The notes under the pieces were generated by a model. The model was not told the DNA's origin and did no database searches. It worked only from the letters and a program-made list of their open reading frames with translations. This document shows, piece after piece, positions 1 through 10,349 of a DNA stretch of 64,000 nt. The stretch is from Panagrolaimus kolymaensis. Lineage: Eukaryota; Nematoda; Chromadorea; Rhabditida; Panagrolaimidae. Each line of letters opens with the position of its first letter. Position 1 is the stretch's first letter. A program made the translations under genes and the position numbers. The stretch spans positions 3,658,001 through 3,722,000 of the forward strand of contig JAJQJQ010000015.1 in NCBI GenBank assembly GCA_028622995.1. The letters run 5' to 3'.

Positions 1-502
1 GCTATTCAGGCAGACTTCCGCATTATTTTTTTTTCTTTAAATTTTCTTTACTCGTGTTTGACTTTACTTTAGACGCTATTATTATTATTTTTTGTTGATT
101 TTGTGTTTATTACCCAATGATTGAGAAAGACGGGCTTCATGTCAACCAAGAAAATCTTTGAGAAAGTTCAGCCTAAAAATGTTGCATCGACTTTTCTAAC
201 TTTTTACTTTTCGTTGTTCGTTCATTCATTTGTTTTCGCTTCTTTATTGCTTGTTGCTCACAACCTCGAATAAAGTTTATTTGGTTATTATAAAGGGCTA
301 TTATTCCATAGCTCATATTGTTTATTCGTGTTTGTGTATGTACTTATTGACCACAAAAAAATGAAATGTTTATCGTGGACAACACTCATTCACTCGTGAA
401 AGTTTTAATGGTTTACTTATTACTTTATTTCTTCGCGGAATTCGTTTTTATTGTCCAATATCTTTGTTTGTTTATTTTTTTATTCTTATTTTCCGTTTTT
501 CA
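1..502. other. Non-coding upstream region
   Basis: AT-rich sequence with no convincing open frame. It ends in a T-rich tract and a CAG acceptor at 501-503, which lies 36 nt before the first ATG of the next gene. That is the usual position for a spliced-leader or 5'UTR-intron acceptor in nematodes. Confidence 0.5.
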
Positions 503-538
503 GGCTAACTTACTTACTTGTGGCGATACCGATTAACA

Positions 539-1036
539 ATGATTTCATATAAACTTCTTGGATTTGCTTCAATTCTATGCTTATTTGCTTCTATATCACC
601 AATTAATGCTGAACCTGATTCACCAATGACGACAGATGCGAGAAATTTATGGGAAGATATTAAAAATATGAGAGTTACTGAAATTAAGTAAGTTTGTTTC
701 TTTGTTTGGGACGCCGCTGTTTGTATGAAATGTTAATGTTACCGTATCTTTTGATATACGCTGTTAGCATCTAAACTTCCTTCACATTGCTACTTTTTTT
801 GTTATTTACTAAAACCTTTATTTTTCAGACGCAGTGCTCTTGCATGTCCGCTTCCACTTGTTGGTGTATCATGTGGTGAAGAAACTCCTCTTTATTACTT
901 TGCTTGTTGTGGTGAGCTTAATGGATCATGCTGCTTCCGTCTTCAAGATTGGGTTATTGCACTTCTTGGTATTTTAACCATTTTGGTTGTTCTCAGTATT
1001 ATTATCAATTGTATTCGATGCTTGTGTGGATGTTAA
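539..1036 (+). CDS. Small Cys-rich secreted/single-pass membrane protein
   Basis: Two exons (539-687, 829-1036) joined across a GTAAGT..TTTCAG intron give a 118-residue protein. Residues 1-24 are a clear signal peptide. A short ectodomain carries six cysteines (56, 65, 76, 77, 84, 85), including two CC pairs. A hydrophobic stretch at about 90-110 should be one membrane span, followed by a short tail with four more cysteines that could be palmitoylated. It is therefore a predicted type I membrane protein. I do not recognise the family. A polyadenylation signal AATAAA lies near 1280, and a trans-splice-like acceptor at 503 fits the chosen start. Exon structure is well supported; function is unknown. 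Confidence 0.75.
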
Positions 1037-1299
1037 GAACTTCTCTTCAAAAGTATCATGGATTCACTTTTGCTCAACAACCTCTTCTTGCCTTTTCTTC
1101 AAAAATACTTCCAACAGCAGAACACATGTTGCCTTTAATCATTTTTAATAACCTTTTTTGTATTTTGCCATCTTTGTATCATTTCATTTTGTAATTATTT
1201 AAAGCCGTCCTTTTTGATAGGCGGGTATTCTTTTGTTATATGTTTAAACTATTTTGTACTATGTTGCCTTTCCAGATTTAAATAAATTTTTATAACCAT

Positions 1300-1746
1300 T
1301 GTCGTGTGTTTTATTGATTCTTCATTCATCTTTTTTACATTCTCTAACTTTTAAGAATATAACAGTATCTTCCAATTTTGAGTGTGATGAAAACGAAAAC
1401 AAAGGTGAGGAAAATGGTGGCTAAGTATCATTTTACTCGAGATTTATTTCTATGATCATCGAAGCGGGATTTTTTTCTTTGTGACAAAATTACTTATGTG
1501 TTAGATTTTTGTATTTTCAAAGCATTTATAAGCGTGATTACTATCAAAATTTCATCAGATTTTGTTAACTCCCATTTTTTATTAATTCTGCAAGCATGTA
1601 AAAGCGAAATTAAGCATAAACTAATTAACCAAATTCTTCTTTGATATCACAAAAACCAAGTTGAAATTTTTTACGTGGTTATGCTTCTGAAATCTCTGAC
1701 AGTTGCAAGACTTCGCCCATTTCTGCTGTTTCGGGTAAAAATATAA
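1300..1746. other. Intergenic, nothing recognised
   Basis: AT-rich spacer between the small membrane-protein gene and a palindromic element. Short open frames here look random. Confidence 0.4.
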
Positions 1747-2141
1747 AAGTCAATATCTGTAAGAATCGAGCAAAAACACAAACTTACTGCCAAGTGAACA
1801 TATTTTTTCACACAACGTCGAGCGAAAAGTTTTATAAGCAGAATAAAATTCTCCATAAAATTTTAAGTATTTTGGGCTAAAAAAATAAATCTCCGTAATT
1901 GTGCATCAAAAATGTTTTCCTTCGGGGAAAAGTAGGATAACCATTTTATAGCTGAATAATGCTATTTTCTCTGAAGGAAAACATTTTTGATGCACAATTA
2001 CGGAGATTTATTTTTTTTAGCCAAAATACTTAAAATTTTATGGAGAATTTTATTCTGTTAATAAAACTTTCCGCCCGATTTTGTGTGAAAATTTTTTTTT
2101 CACTTGGCAGTCGATTACTCGATTCTTACAGATATTGACTT
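1747..2141. repeat. ~395-bp foldback (inverted-repeat) element
   Basis: The two halves are imperfect reverse complements around a centre near 1944. The left arm begins AAGTCAATATCTGTAAGAAT at 1747, and the right arm ends with its complement at 2141. The innermost ~60 bp of each arm are almost identical and the outer parts have small indels. No transposase frame is present. The flanks are AT-rich and a target duplication is not clear. The right arm overlaps the 3' end of the chemoreceptor gene on the minus strand and supplies its last codons and stop. Confidence 0.8.
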
Positions 2142-3205
2142 ATAATTGAGTTTGTAAAAGTTAATAAAATTTTCTCGAAATGTTTTTGAAACAAAAAATA
2201 AAATAAAAATTGGAGGATAAAATTGACATAAATAAAAGAAATATGCAGCAAGATTGAAGATTTTATATGGAACATTTGCGAATGCTGCAATCAAACTCAT
2301 GGAATACAATAATGCTAAAGAGGCGGATGAACATAAAGTTTGAATTATGAGTCGACGTTCTAATGAAGATTTAGAAGATTGAGATTTTGGTGATTTTAAA
2401 ATTCCAATTAAAATTAGGATTATTGAAATTACACTGAAAATGATGTTAACGATAGCGGTGTCGCGGTTAGTGTCCATGAGAAATGGAAGGCATTGTTCGG
2501 TATAAAAATAATGGAATTTGCAGTATGGATTCGTAAAAGAATACCAATCCATTACAAAAGGAAAAATGATGATTATTAAAATGAATATACCAGTATATAG
2601 CTTGTTCCAAATCTGAAAACTTTTCTTTTTGCAAACAAAAAATAGTTTCTGCAACTCAAAAGATAGTAACTAATTTCCAATCATATTTTACAACTAATAA
2701 TTACTCTTGCTCAAGCGATAATAATAAAAATTTGGCAATATTTTTCACAAAGCGGTTATTCTCAATAGAAAAATAAAAAGTTTTGCAGTTTTTTTTTTGC
2801 GAGTGTAAATGCTAAATGTCTTTAATTTTTCACTAACATTTTCAATGAATTTCTCACCTTTTTATGAGCCATTGGAAATCCCAAAGCTGTACATCGATTA
2901 AATCCAAGTATCGCATCCCATAAACCCAAAATAAGTTGAGCATGCCATTGTGAAGTTAAAACAAAAGGCATTAATGGATCATCAGATTGGTATCCAGTTA
3001 AATGACCATAAATCCAAGCAAATGAAAACAAAGTATCTAAGAAATAACCAAAATTAAGTATAACAAAATAAGATGATCGAAAAATGGAATTTGATTTTGT
3101 CCATTCATAAATTATAAAGAAAAAAACAGCAATAGTTAAAAGGCTCAAAAATATGTGAAATGCAATAACAAAATATTCTAATATTTCGATTATCGTTGTT
3201 TCCAT
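2115..3205 (-). CDS. 7TM chemoreceptor (Srg/Srv-type), copy A
   Basis: Two exons on the minus strand (3205-2858 and 2612-2115) encode 281 residues. Exon 1 is exactly 116 codons and holds TM1-TM3, ending in the motif GFNRCTALGF..AHKK. Exon 2 starts with IWNK and holds TM4-TM7, ending in a QFYPP..ILFFVS segment and a short tail. The NR motif after TM3 followed by an HK(K)-IW junction is typical of nematode Srg/Srv-like serpentine receptors, which are presumed chemosensory GPCRs at the plasma membrane; the exact class is not certain. Three paralogues in this window share the layout. The last eight or so residues and the stop codon lie inside the foldback element, so the native C-terminus may have been replaced. 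A Helitron-like 3' end lies 27 bp upstream of the start codon. Confidence 0.8.
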
Positions 3206-3231
3206 TTTTGAAGGCCAAATGTAAGAAGTTA

Positions 3232-3259
3232 CTAGGCAAGAAGCGGCCCTCCGGGCCGC
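3232..3259 (-). mobile_element. Helitron-like 3' terminus
   Basis: On the minus strand a perfect hairpin (7-bp arms GCGGCCC/GGGCCGC at 3243-3259, 3-nt loop) is followed by seven bases and CTAG, with T as the next base. A GC hairpin about 10 nt before CTRR, inserted at A|T, is the defining 3' end of Helitrons. The 5' end of this copy was not found. It sits directly upstream of the chemoreceptor start at 3205. Confidence 0.55.
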
Positions 3260-3261
3260 GA

Positions 3262-3685
3262 TCTCTATTTTTTGTACACAATTTTTAATAAAAATTAATA
3301 ATTCAATTAAATTTATGTAATTTTTTTTTATAAAAATCATAGTTTGAAATCGTATGGCAAGAAATTTTTATCCTTTTTAGTCTTGGTATCTACGATACTC
3401 ATCCCATACACCTAAAGTTTTCCCATCGGCAGCTTATGTCGTTACTCCAGCTATAAAAATACCAATAAGGTCTCTACTGCTTTTAATAATACTTATTTAA
3501 GGAATGAAAAATTTGTCTTAAAATTTCCACGGCACAAAGTGCTACCATTATGGCCCAATATTTGCTTACATTTCTGCAATTAAAATCCACCGTATCTTTC
3601 TAAAGAACCCAAAATAATTTAAAGCCCCTCACTGACAACTTCCACTTGCTTCTTTCTGATAAAATAAAGTTTAATGTTCGTTTAT
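3262..3685. other. Non-coding, possible repeat body
   Basis: No gene seen. It lies between two GC-hairpin termini and may be the degraded body of the Helitron-like element whose 3' end is at 3232. Confidence 0.3.
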
Positions 3686-4128
3686 CACGCCGCGGCCTAC
3701 GGCCGGTCGTGAAAGTCATTTTATGCAAACATTTGGCATCTATGGATCCTTTAGATACTTTAGCATTCTCTGATACTTAGAATCCACCGCCACTCATCAT
3801 TGTTTCATTGCATTTTACTTTCCTTTCAAAAATTTTTAAAAGTTCTTCAAAAAAATTCCCTAACATTTTCCATAGAAAAATCCAGAATGATTTCCTTACA
3901 ATCTCTAAATTTATATCCTTTGAATTATTTGTATCCTTTAAAATTTTTGGATCCATTAGGCATTTTTGGGCGACTTAAAATCATCAACCACTCGCCAGCG
4001 CTTCATTTTTATAAAATGAAAGCTCTTTGCATTTTCATTCAATTTTATGTTAATTTTTTCATTTTTTTATAAACTTTCCCATGATCGATTTCCAGGCTCG
4101 CACACACAATCAAAATTACTAGGAAGGA
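3686..4128 (-). mobile_element. Degraded Helitron-like repeat copy
   Basis: A GC-rich hairpin (GGCC-TAC-GGCC core near 3691-3711) stands at one end. The other end is the sequence CAAAATTACTAGGAAGG, shared with the copies at 14133-14718 and 16543-17452, preceded by a shared CTTTCCCATGATCGATTTCC block. On the minus strand the element would start TCCTTCCTAG, a Helitron-like TC start. The CTAG 3' end is not recognisable here, so this copy is judged degraded. Confidence 0.45.
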
Positions 4129-4367
4129 AAATGCTTTATGGAAGCAAAATAAAAATGTGTGATAAAAAAAATGCGTAGGTGAAGGTTATTGGATTAATGG
4201 GTTTGATTCGTTGAAGCCAAGATTTTGGTAATCGTATATTATTATTCCACCGATATCGTAAAAGATTTATATTTTATATGCAAAGTTTTGAGACACAAGC
4301 ATTGTGGTGACGAAAGTTCAAAAATTTGCATGTTTCAAGCACTCATTTTTTGAAACCTTCAAAAACG

Positions 4368-4375
4368 TATAAAAG
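4368..4375 (+). promoter_or_regulatory. TATA box of MSP gene 1
   Basis: TATAAAAG lies 103 bp before the MSP ATG. The surrounding ~140 bp (from about 4329) is nearly identical to the region upstream of MSP gene 2, where the box is also 103 bp from the ATG, so this is a duplicated promoter. Confidence 0.7.
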
Positions 4376-4470
4376 GAAAGCCATGACAATGAAAAGTCAT
4401 CAGTCTTAGTCGACGCTTCGTTGACTTACTTCTCGTGCTCTCCTCTCTGTCTCTCATCTTCCAAATCAAA

Positions 4471-4899
4471 ATGGCTTCCGTTCCTCCTGGTGATATTGCT
4501 ACTCAACCTGGTAATAAGATCGTCTTCAACGCTCCATATGATGATAAACATACCTATCACATCAAGGTTGGTTTTTTTAAACTTTTTTGGTTATTAATTT
4601 CTTTATTTTTTTAGATCGTCAATGCTGGTGGACGTCGTATTGGATGGGCAATCAAGACAACCAACATGAAACGTCTCGGTGTTGATCCTCCCTGCGGTGT
4701 TCTTGATCCTAAAGAAGCTGTTCTTATGGCTGTCTCATGTGACTCCTTCGACATGGCTGCTGAAGATACGAACAATGATCGCATCACCATTGAATGGACA
4801 AACACTCCTGATGGCGCTGCTAAACAATTCCGCCGTGAATGGTTCCAAGGTGATGGAATGGTCCGCCGCAAGAATCTTCCAATCGAATACAATCCCTAA
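4471..4899 (+). CDS. msp: Major sperm protein, copy 1
   Basis: Exons 4471-4566 and 4615-4899 give 126 residues, the usual MSP length. The protein starts [14 protein letters not shown] and contains the family hallmarks [34 protein letters not shown] and [23 protein letters not shown] polymerises to drive crawling of amoeboid nematode sperm and is also released as an oocyte-maturation signal. The fold is an immunoglobulin-like beta sandwich. The single intron falls after codon 32, as in copy 2. An AATAAA signal follows near 4939. Expression should be confined to the male germ line or spermatogenic germ line. It pairs with copy 2 at 9585; the two differ at only a few residues (N15T and small changes near 34-39 and 75-79). 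Confidence 0.97.
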
Positions 4900-4949
4900 T
4901 TATTTTTGTGTTTGTATTTGTAATAATAATATGTATAATAAATAATATT

Positions 4950-5560
4950 TAAAATTTAACTTGTGTCTTTGTGAATTTTTTTGCGCTTATTAGGATCAAG
5001 GAATCAGCAGTTAGTTTTTAGTATTTACGAAAAATAATAAACAAAATTTTAAATCAGTTGAAATACAATTATCGAAACTTCCAAAGCGGCGGCGGCTAAT
5101 GCGAGAAATAAATAAAAAGTAAAAATACAAACAACTTTTTCGATTGATTGAAAAATTTTGTGTATCACCGCTTTAATATTAAATTACACATTTTTTTGTT
5201 TGATAGTTTCTTTAGAATAAAAATGTGATGAATGAGATAAACAACCTTATTCTACGTAAAATTTAAACACCCATTCCTTCTTTTTAAAATGCTTACTTTA
5301 TTTTCCCGCGTGTTTCATTAAATTTGGGATTATAAGAATAAGCGCTAAAGATATCGTTTTTTAGTCCAAAATTCTTTCGTTTTTCTTTTACGGTTTTCTT
5401 TCTACGATTTTTGACTTGTTTGTTGTTTCTAATTGTTGCATTCCAAATTCAGTATTATTATGTTCATAGTTTTTTTATTTTACCAGCGTCAATCATTTAA
5501 CAACTCCGTGAATTGGTTAATCGTGAAATTTGCTTTTTTAGAGCTCTCTTTTGATATCAT
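4950..5560. other. Intergenic, nothing recognised
   Basis: AT-rich spacer between MSP copy 1 and the MATH-BTB pseudogene. A T-rich tract and AG acceptor near 5450-5545 may belong to the 5' UTR of the next gene. Confidence 0.35.
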
Positions 5561-5565
5561 CAATA

Positions 5566-6701
5566 ATGGTTTCAACTCTAAATTATTCTTCAGCTACTAC
5601 CGTAAGTTCTTCTTTTATTATGTTCAAAGTAATTGTATCTTTTTTTAGAAAACCATTGAGTGTCCTTTCGCAATCAAATGGGAAATCAAAGAAGACAAGT
5701 TGGCAGCTTTGAAGGACTCATAAAATGGATATTTGAAAACTAAATTTTTCAATGCTTCAAATATTCCTTATGTTCAATACTCTTTAGAAATTTATCCTAA
5801 TGGAAATAGAGAAGAAAATCGTGGAAAAGTATGGATTTACTTTTTTTTGAATCTTGGAAATGAAAAGAAAATCAATGCTGATTACAAATTTTTCATTGAA
5901 CCTGCTGATGGTATTTATAGTTTCAACCATGAATTTGATAAATCTGATGGATGTGGACAAAGTCGCTTCACCACTGCCGAACTGTTTGATCCAGAAATGA
6001 AGTTTATCAACAATGGAAAATTCATCATCAAATGTTATGGAACCTTGAAAGTTGAAAGAAAATGTAAACCAGCTGTCACTGCAAACAAATGGAAGAAGCA
6101 AAGTTTTTTGGGAAGGTTATGGAAAAGAAGCGACGCCGATTCCACAATTGTTGTTGATAGCAAGAATATTAAAGTAAATTTTAAAATATCTTTTGATATT
6201 ATCTACTTGTAATTTTTAGGTCCACAAAAGCATCCTTTCTCTCCGTTCTTCTGTTTTCAAAACCATGTTTGCAGCTAAAAAGAAAGAAGTTATCATCACA
6301 GATTTTTCCTATAAAACCGTCGACCTTGCTATTCAACTTATGTATGATCGCAAACCTGCAACTTTGACGAGGAAGAAAAGTTTGATGTTCTTCTCTTTCT
6401 TGAAAAATACGACATTCCAGATATCAAAGTAAGTATTTAGTTATATGCAACATTTTTATAGCTTTGTCATTTTTAGAATTCATTGGAAAGCTTATTGGAT
6501 GAAGAAATCTCGCTTGATTCCGTCGTTAGACTCCCAAATTATTCTATCGTCATGAATCGTGTCAAATTTCGAGTACGCTGCATGAATTTTATGGTTGCTT
6601 GCTTGAGAATGGATCAACCTATTGATGATTTCGATAATCTCAATGAAATTTTTGCTTTGAAGGTTACTAAATATGCTTTCTTTGATATTGTTAAAGCTTG
6701 A
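5566..6701 (+). pseudogene. MATH-BTB protein gene, disabled
   Basis: Four exons are recognisable: 5566-5601, 5649-6173, 6220-6428 and 6477-6701. They encode a MATH domain (CPFAIKWEIKEDK.., YSLEIYPNGN, KFIIKCYGTLKVE), a BTB domain (VHKSILSLRSSVFKTMF) and a C-terminal BACK-like helix region. Intact MATH-BTB proteins recruit substrates to Cullin-3 ubiquitin ligases. Two lesions are visible: an in-frame TAA at 5721-5723 inside the MATH domain, and a 1-nt loss in exon 3 near 6367 that shifts the BTB frame (exon 3 is 209 nt between two phase-0 junctions). Reading resumes in the right frame afterwards, so decay is recent or the assembly has an error here. All splice signals look intact. A fragment of a paralogue is at 8463. 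Confidence 0.75.
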
Positions 6702-6829
6702 AGTGTTTTCATGCAGTTGATTTGTTGTTTTACATTTTGTAATTTTCTTTTGTTTTGTTGTGTTTTCCTTTTTTGTATTCGTTTGTTTTGTTATTTATTA
6801 ATAAAGGTTTGAGTTTATGAATATTCTGT

Positions 6830-7400
6830 CTATAGTAAAAACCTATGAGTAACGTGTTGATAATTTAACACATTTGGTGAAGCTAGATTTTGCCAATTAT
6901 TTTTTTACGGCAATAGACTTTCAGCAGTGATGTTTGATATTGATGCATTCATTAACTATATAGCTTATATGATTGGAAATAAATTCGAAAGTTTCATTTT
7001 CACCTTCCATTAACAATAACACCTTTAAAAACTTTTATCAAGTTATTTTAATCCTTCTGAAAATTATTTCTTTATTGATTATTTTTATAGCTTTTCAATT
7101 TCTCAAAAAACTTACAAAAAAAATGAAGAACCCATATTTGTCCAAAGAATGGTTAAACATAAACTTAATGATCTAGCCCATAAAAATTTACTGCATTCAT
7201 AAATCCTTTCGTTTCTTCAACATAATTTTTAATGAAGCCTTTATAAAATAAAGTGCGGATAAAAAAAGCTCATGATTACCCAAAATAAAAAATAGATCCA
7301 GCTTACTTTCATGGTTATTTGTAATCCATCGCTTTCATTTTTTCTTTGCATAAAATTTATAAATAATCATGCAAATTAGAAATCATTTGAATGATGGCAA
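6830..7400. other. Intergenic, nothing recognised
   Basis: No supported gene. The short + frame at 6973-7176 is AT-rich and has no homology signature. Confidence 0.35.
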
Positions 7401-7409
7401 AGAAAACAG

Positions 7410-7417
7410 TATAAAAG
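7410..7417 (+). promoter_or_regulatory. TATA box of the GQYQ-repeat gene
   Basis: TATAAAAG lies 87 bp before the ATG. Downstream come a CAGTCGAG block and a CTCTCATCTTC block right before the ATG, which resemble blocks in the same order in the two MSP promoters. This suggests common sperm-line control. Confidence 0.5.
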
Positions 7418-7496
7418 CTGACCGATGCAATTGAAAAAGCTTCAGTCGAGTTTATTTTTAACTCTTTCGTAACATCGCTGCATCCTCTCATCTTCA

Positions 7497-8194
7497 ATGG
7501 CTTCTTACTCTGGTGCTCCTCAACAAGGTATTTTTTTAAAACTTTTTTTTCTTTTCAAGCTTTCTCTTTTTTAGGTGGTCAATGGCAAGGCCAACCCGGT
7601 CAATATCAAGCTGGTCAACCTAATGGTCAACAATATCAACCTGGTCAATATCAAGCTGCTCAACATGGTGGCCAATGGCAAGGTCAACCCGCTGGCGCTT
7701 ACCAATATCAAGCTGGACAACTTGGTGGTCAATATCAAGCTGGTCAATATCAGCCTGGTCAATATGTAGCTGGTACTCAATATGCTGCTGGAGGTGAATA
7801 TGCTCCTGGTCAATATCAAGCTGGTGAACAACTAAACCAATATCTTGGTGCTGGTTATGGCCACCGTCGTGAAGCTCCTGCTGATATTCAAGCTCAATAT
7901 CGTGGCAAGCCTGCTTTCTATGATGCTAATCGTGGTGTTCTCTATGATGGCAAAACAGCTTGGTATTATGCTCCATCTTCATATGGCGCTGTTGGAAGTG
8001 CTCCTTATGGCCAACGACAACAATATGCTTCTGGAACTCCTTATGGTCAACAATCGAAAGTCGTCACCGCTATTGAAAACACTCCATATGGTACTCGTAT
8101 CACTATTGGAAATGGCACACAAGGAAATCTTCGTGAACATGCTGCTGGTTACGCTTCTCAATATGCTCTTGAAGGAACTGCTTACTCTCTTTAA
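7497..8194 (+). CDS. Gly/Gln/Tyr-rich repeat protein in the MSP cluster
   Basis: Exons 7497-7527 and 7575-8194 (phase-1 junction) encode 216 residues. The first half is built from near-tandem GQYQAGQ / PGQYQ units, with roughly a dozen copies and almost no charged residues. The second half (from about residue 115) is more complex, with GKPAFYDANRGVLYDGKTAWYY and several APYG/TPYG turns. There is no signal peptide and no membrane span. Such Q/G/Y-rich sequence is typical of self-associating low-complexity proteins. The promoter resembles the MSP promoters and the gene lies between two MSP genes, so a sperm protein is likely; that is inference. I do not recognise a named family. AATAAA follows near 8246. 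Confidence 0.8.
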
Positions 8195-8462
8195 TTCTTT
8201 TTTGTTTTAATTTAAGCTTTTTCTTTTTGATTGATTATAAATGTAAATAAATACTGTAAAATTATAACATTTTGTCTATGGAAATACGATATAACATCAT
8301 TAGAAGCTAAACAACTTAGAAAATTATTGGGATGGATTTATTTCATTAGTAGTTTACCGAGCCTAAATGATATCCTAAAACTCATTGAATATTAATAGCT
8401 TCGTTAGAGCTTCACTAACATGTTCGATAAAACTTTTTGGTTAAAATGAAAAAACTTTTATA

Positions 8463-8640
8463 GTTAAATTCAACGGATCTTCTTCAATAACGATGCAAGG
8501 TTTTATTATTGCTTCCTTTCGAATGAATCAACTTATTGACTATTTTGATGATGTCGACGAAGCTTTTGATATCAAGGTTCTTAAAAATGTTTTCTTAATG
8601 TCACTAAAACTTGAATTATTTTCTTTTGTATTTCTTTGCT
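8463..8640 (+). pseudogene. Fragment of a MATH-BTB C-terminus
   Basis: The frame reads VKFNGSSSITMQGF, then ASFRMNQLIDYFDDVDEAFDIKV. It aligns with the last exon of the MATH-BTB pseudogene (VKFRVRCMNFMV, then ACLRMDQPIDDFDNLNEIFALKV). No MATH or BTB part is present upstream, so this is a truncated copy. Confidence 0.55.
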
Positions 8641-8764
8641 TTGATGTTTTACATAAGTTAGATACTACCTTTTACAACGTTGAAGTGAGTAATTTTGAAA
8701 CATACACATTTGACTTTTTTTTAGGTCATATGCTTCTATGTTTTTTTTCCATTCACAACTAAAG

Positions 8765-9440
8765 CCGCTGTGTGCCACAAGCAATGTGGACTGCAATACA
8801 AAAATTCAACCGCTGAAGAGCATTGCAGATGGTTGCTTTAGTTTATTTCACGGTTATTCGTTTGAATCAGTTAAGGTTTGAAATCAAGCATAATTTAATC
8901 CAACCATTGATTTTTTTCATGCACCTTTAACTCATTTTTATGGAGTGCTTTTGAAATTTTCAGAGATATTGGTGGTAGAGAAACATAAATACCGTTGCAC
9001 TTTTTGTTATTACTTAAAACTTTTTCATTATTTATTTTATATAAGAAAATATCATGGCTAATAATTGAATTCAAACAAAAATGCGTGATGGCACTTGGTC
9101 CATTCGAAAAATCCACCAATTAGAAGAAGCTATGTTTAATCCTTAACAACATAAAAATTAGAAATAAACTATGCGAATCGTTAACTCTTCTCCCACATAA
9201 ACATTATATTTACTACGACTGCATTTAGTTCTCCAAAAATTTAATCTATGACAAACATTAAGAATCTTTTAATAATCATCCAGTTATAATAATTTGTTTT
9301 GCTTCCAAAGCTATCAATGACTTTAGCGTGGCTATTATGATTGTTGTTTTAATCAAAGAAAAAAATTTTTACTACAACATTTTTTTGCGAAAAAAATATC
9401 ATAGGCGATGATGAAAATTCACATGATTTCAAAAAATTTG
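8765..9440. other. Intergenic, nothing recognised
   Basis: AT-rich spacer. Open frames on both strands here are short and lack motifs. The duplicated MSP unit begins at about 9441. Confidence 0.35.
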
Positions 9441-9481
9441 CATATTTCAAACACTCATTTTTTTTGAAACCTTCAAAAACG

Positions 9482-9489
9482 TATAAAAG
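9482..9489 (+). promoter_or_regulatory. TATA box of MSP gene 2
   Basis: TATAAAAG lies 103 bp before the ATG, exactly as in MSP gene 1, within a nearly identical upstream block (9441-9584). Confidence 0.7.
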
Positions 9490-9584
9490 GAAAGCCATGG
9501 CAATGAAAAGTCATCAGTCTTAGTCGACGCTTCGTTGACTTACTTCTCGTGCTCTCCTCTCTGTCTCTCATCTTCCAAATCAAA

Positions 9585-10014
9585 ATGGCTTCCGTTCCTC
9601 CTGGTGATATTGCTACTCAACCTGGAACCAAGATCGTATTCAATGCTCCATATGATGATAAGCATACTTATCACATCAAGGTTGGTTATTTTTTCTCTTT
9701 CTTTTTTTACTAAATTTTTCAATTTTCAGATCATCAATACTGGTGGTCATCGCATTGGTTGGGCTATCAAAACCACAAATATGAAGCGTCTTGGCGTCGA
9801 TCCTCCCTGCGGTGTTCTTGATCCTAAAGAAGCTGTCCTCATGGCTGTCTCCTGTGACTCCTTCAAATTTGGTGAAGAAGATACGAACAATGATCGCATC
9901 ACCATTGAATGGACAAACACTCCTGATGGCGCTGCTAAACAATTCCGCCGTGAATGGTTCCAAGGTGATGGAATGGTCCGCCGCAAGAATCTTCCTATTG
10001 AATACAACCCTTAA
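9585..10014 (+). CDS. msp: Major sperm protein, copy 2
   Basis: Exons 9585-9680 and 9730-10014 encode 126 residues with the same intron position as copy 1. All MSP hallmarks are present. Role as for copy 1: the cytoskeletal protein of amoeboid sperm, and a hormone for oocytes. Differences from copy 1 lie in the first two thirds (T15, [16 protein letters not shown]). From 9877 to 9995 the DNA is identical to 4762-4880 base for base, while the upstream coding part shows many silent differences; this points to gene conversion between the copies. The 3' UTR and AATAAA are also shared. Confidence 0.97.
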
Positions 10015-10349
10015 TTATTTTTGTGTTTGTATTTGTAATAATAATATGTCTAATAAATAATATTTAAAAAATTTTTGTGTTATGACATTTTTTACCTGTG
10101 GTTTTTTTGGGGATTGAAAACTCATATTCATCTGAGATTTTGACGTTTGAATTAGTTATTATGCCCATCACATTTATGCGAATCTTTCTTTATTTCTAAA
10201 CAAATGCATATAATTATCAATTCTGAAGGTAGTCTTTTTAATTTAAATATGAAACACTAAACTATTTTTCTCCCTTCATTTTTATTCGATGAACAACAAC
10301 AGACGTTTTACAAAAGCGAAATAAAAACTTTGTAATCTCAATCATTGAA

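Noticed and set aside
4611..4892. Long antisense frame over MSP copy 1 (and its twin over copy 2)
   Set aside because: It is the shadow of the conserved MSP coding sequence; the plus-strand product is certain and the antisense frame lacks its own signals.
7571..7831. Antisense Leu/Thr/Ser-rich frame over the GQYQ-repeat gene
   Set aside because: Its repetitiveness follows from the repeats of the sense gene; the sense frame continues across a proper intron from an ATG.
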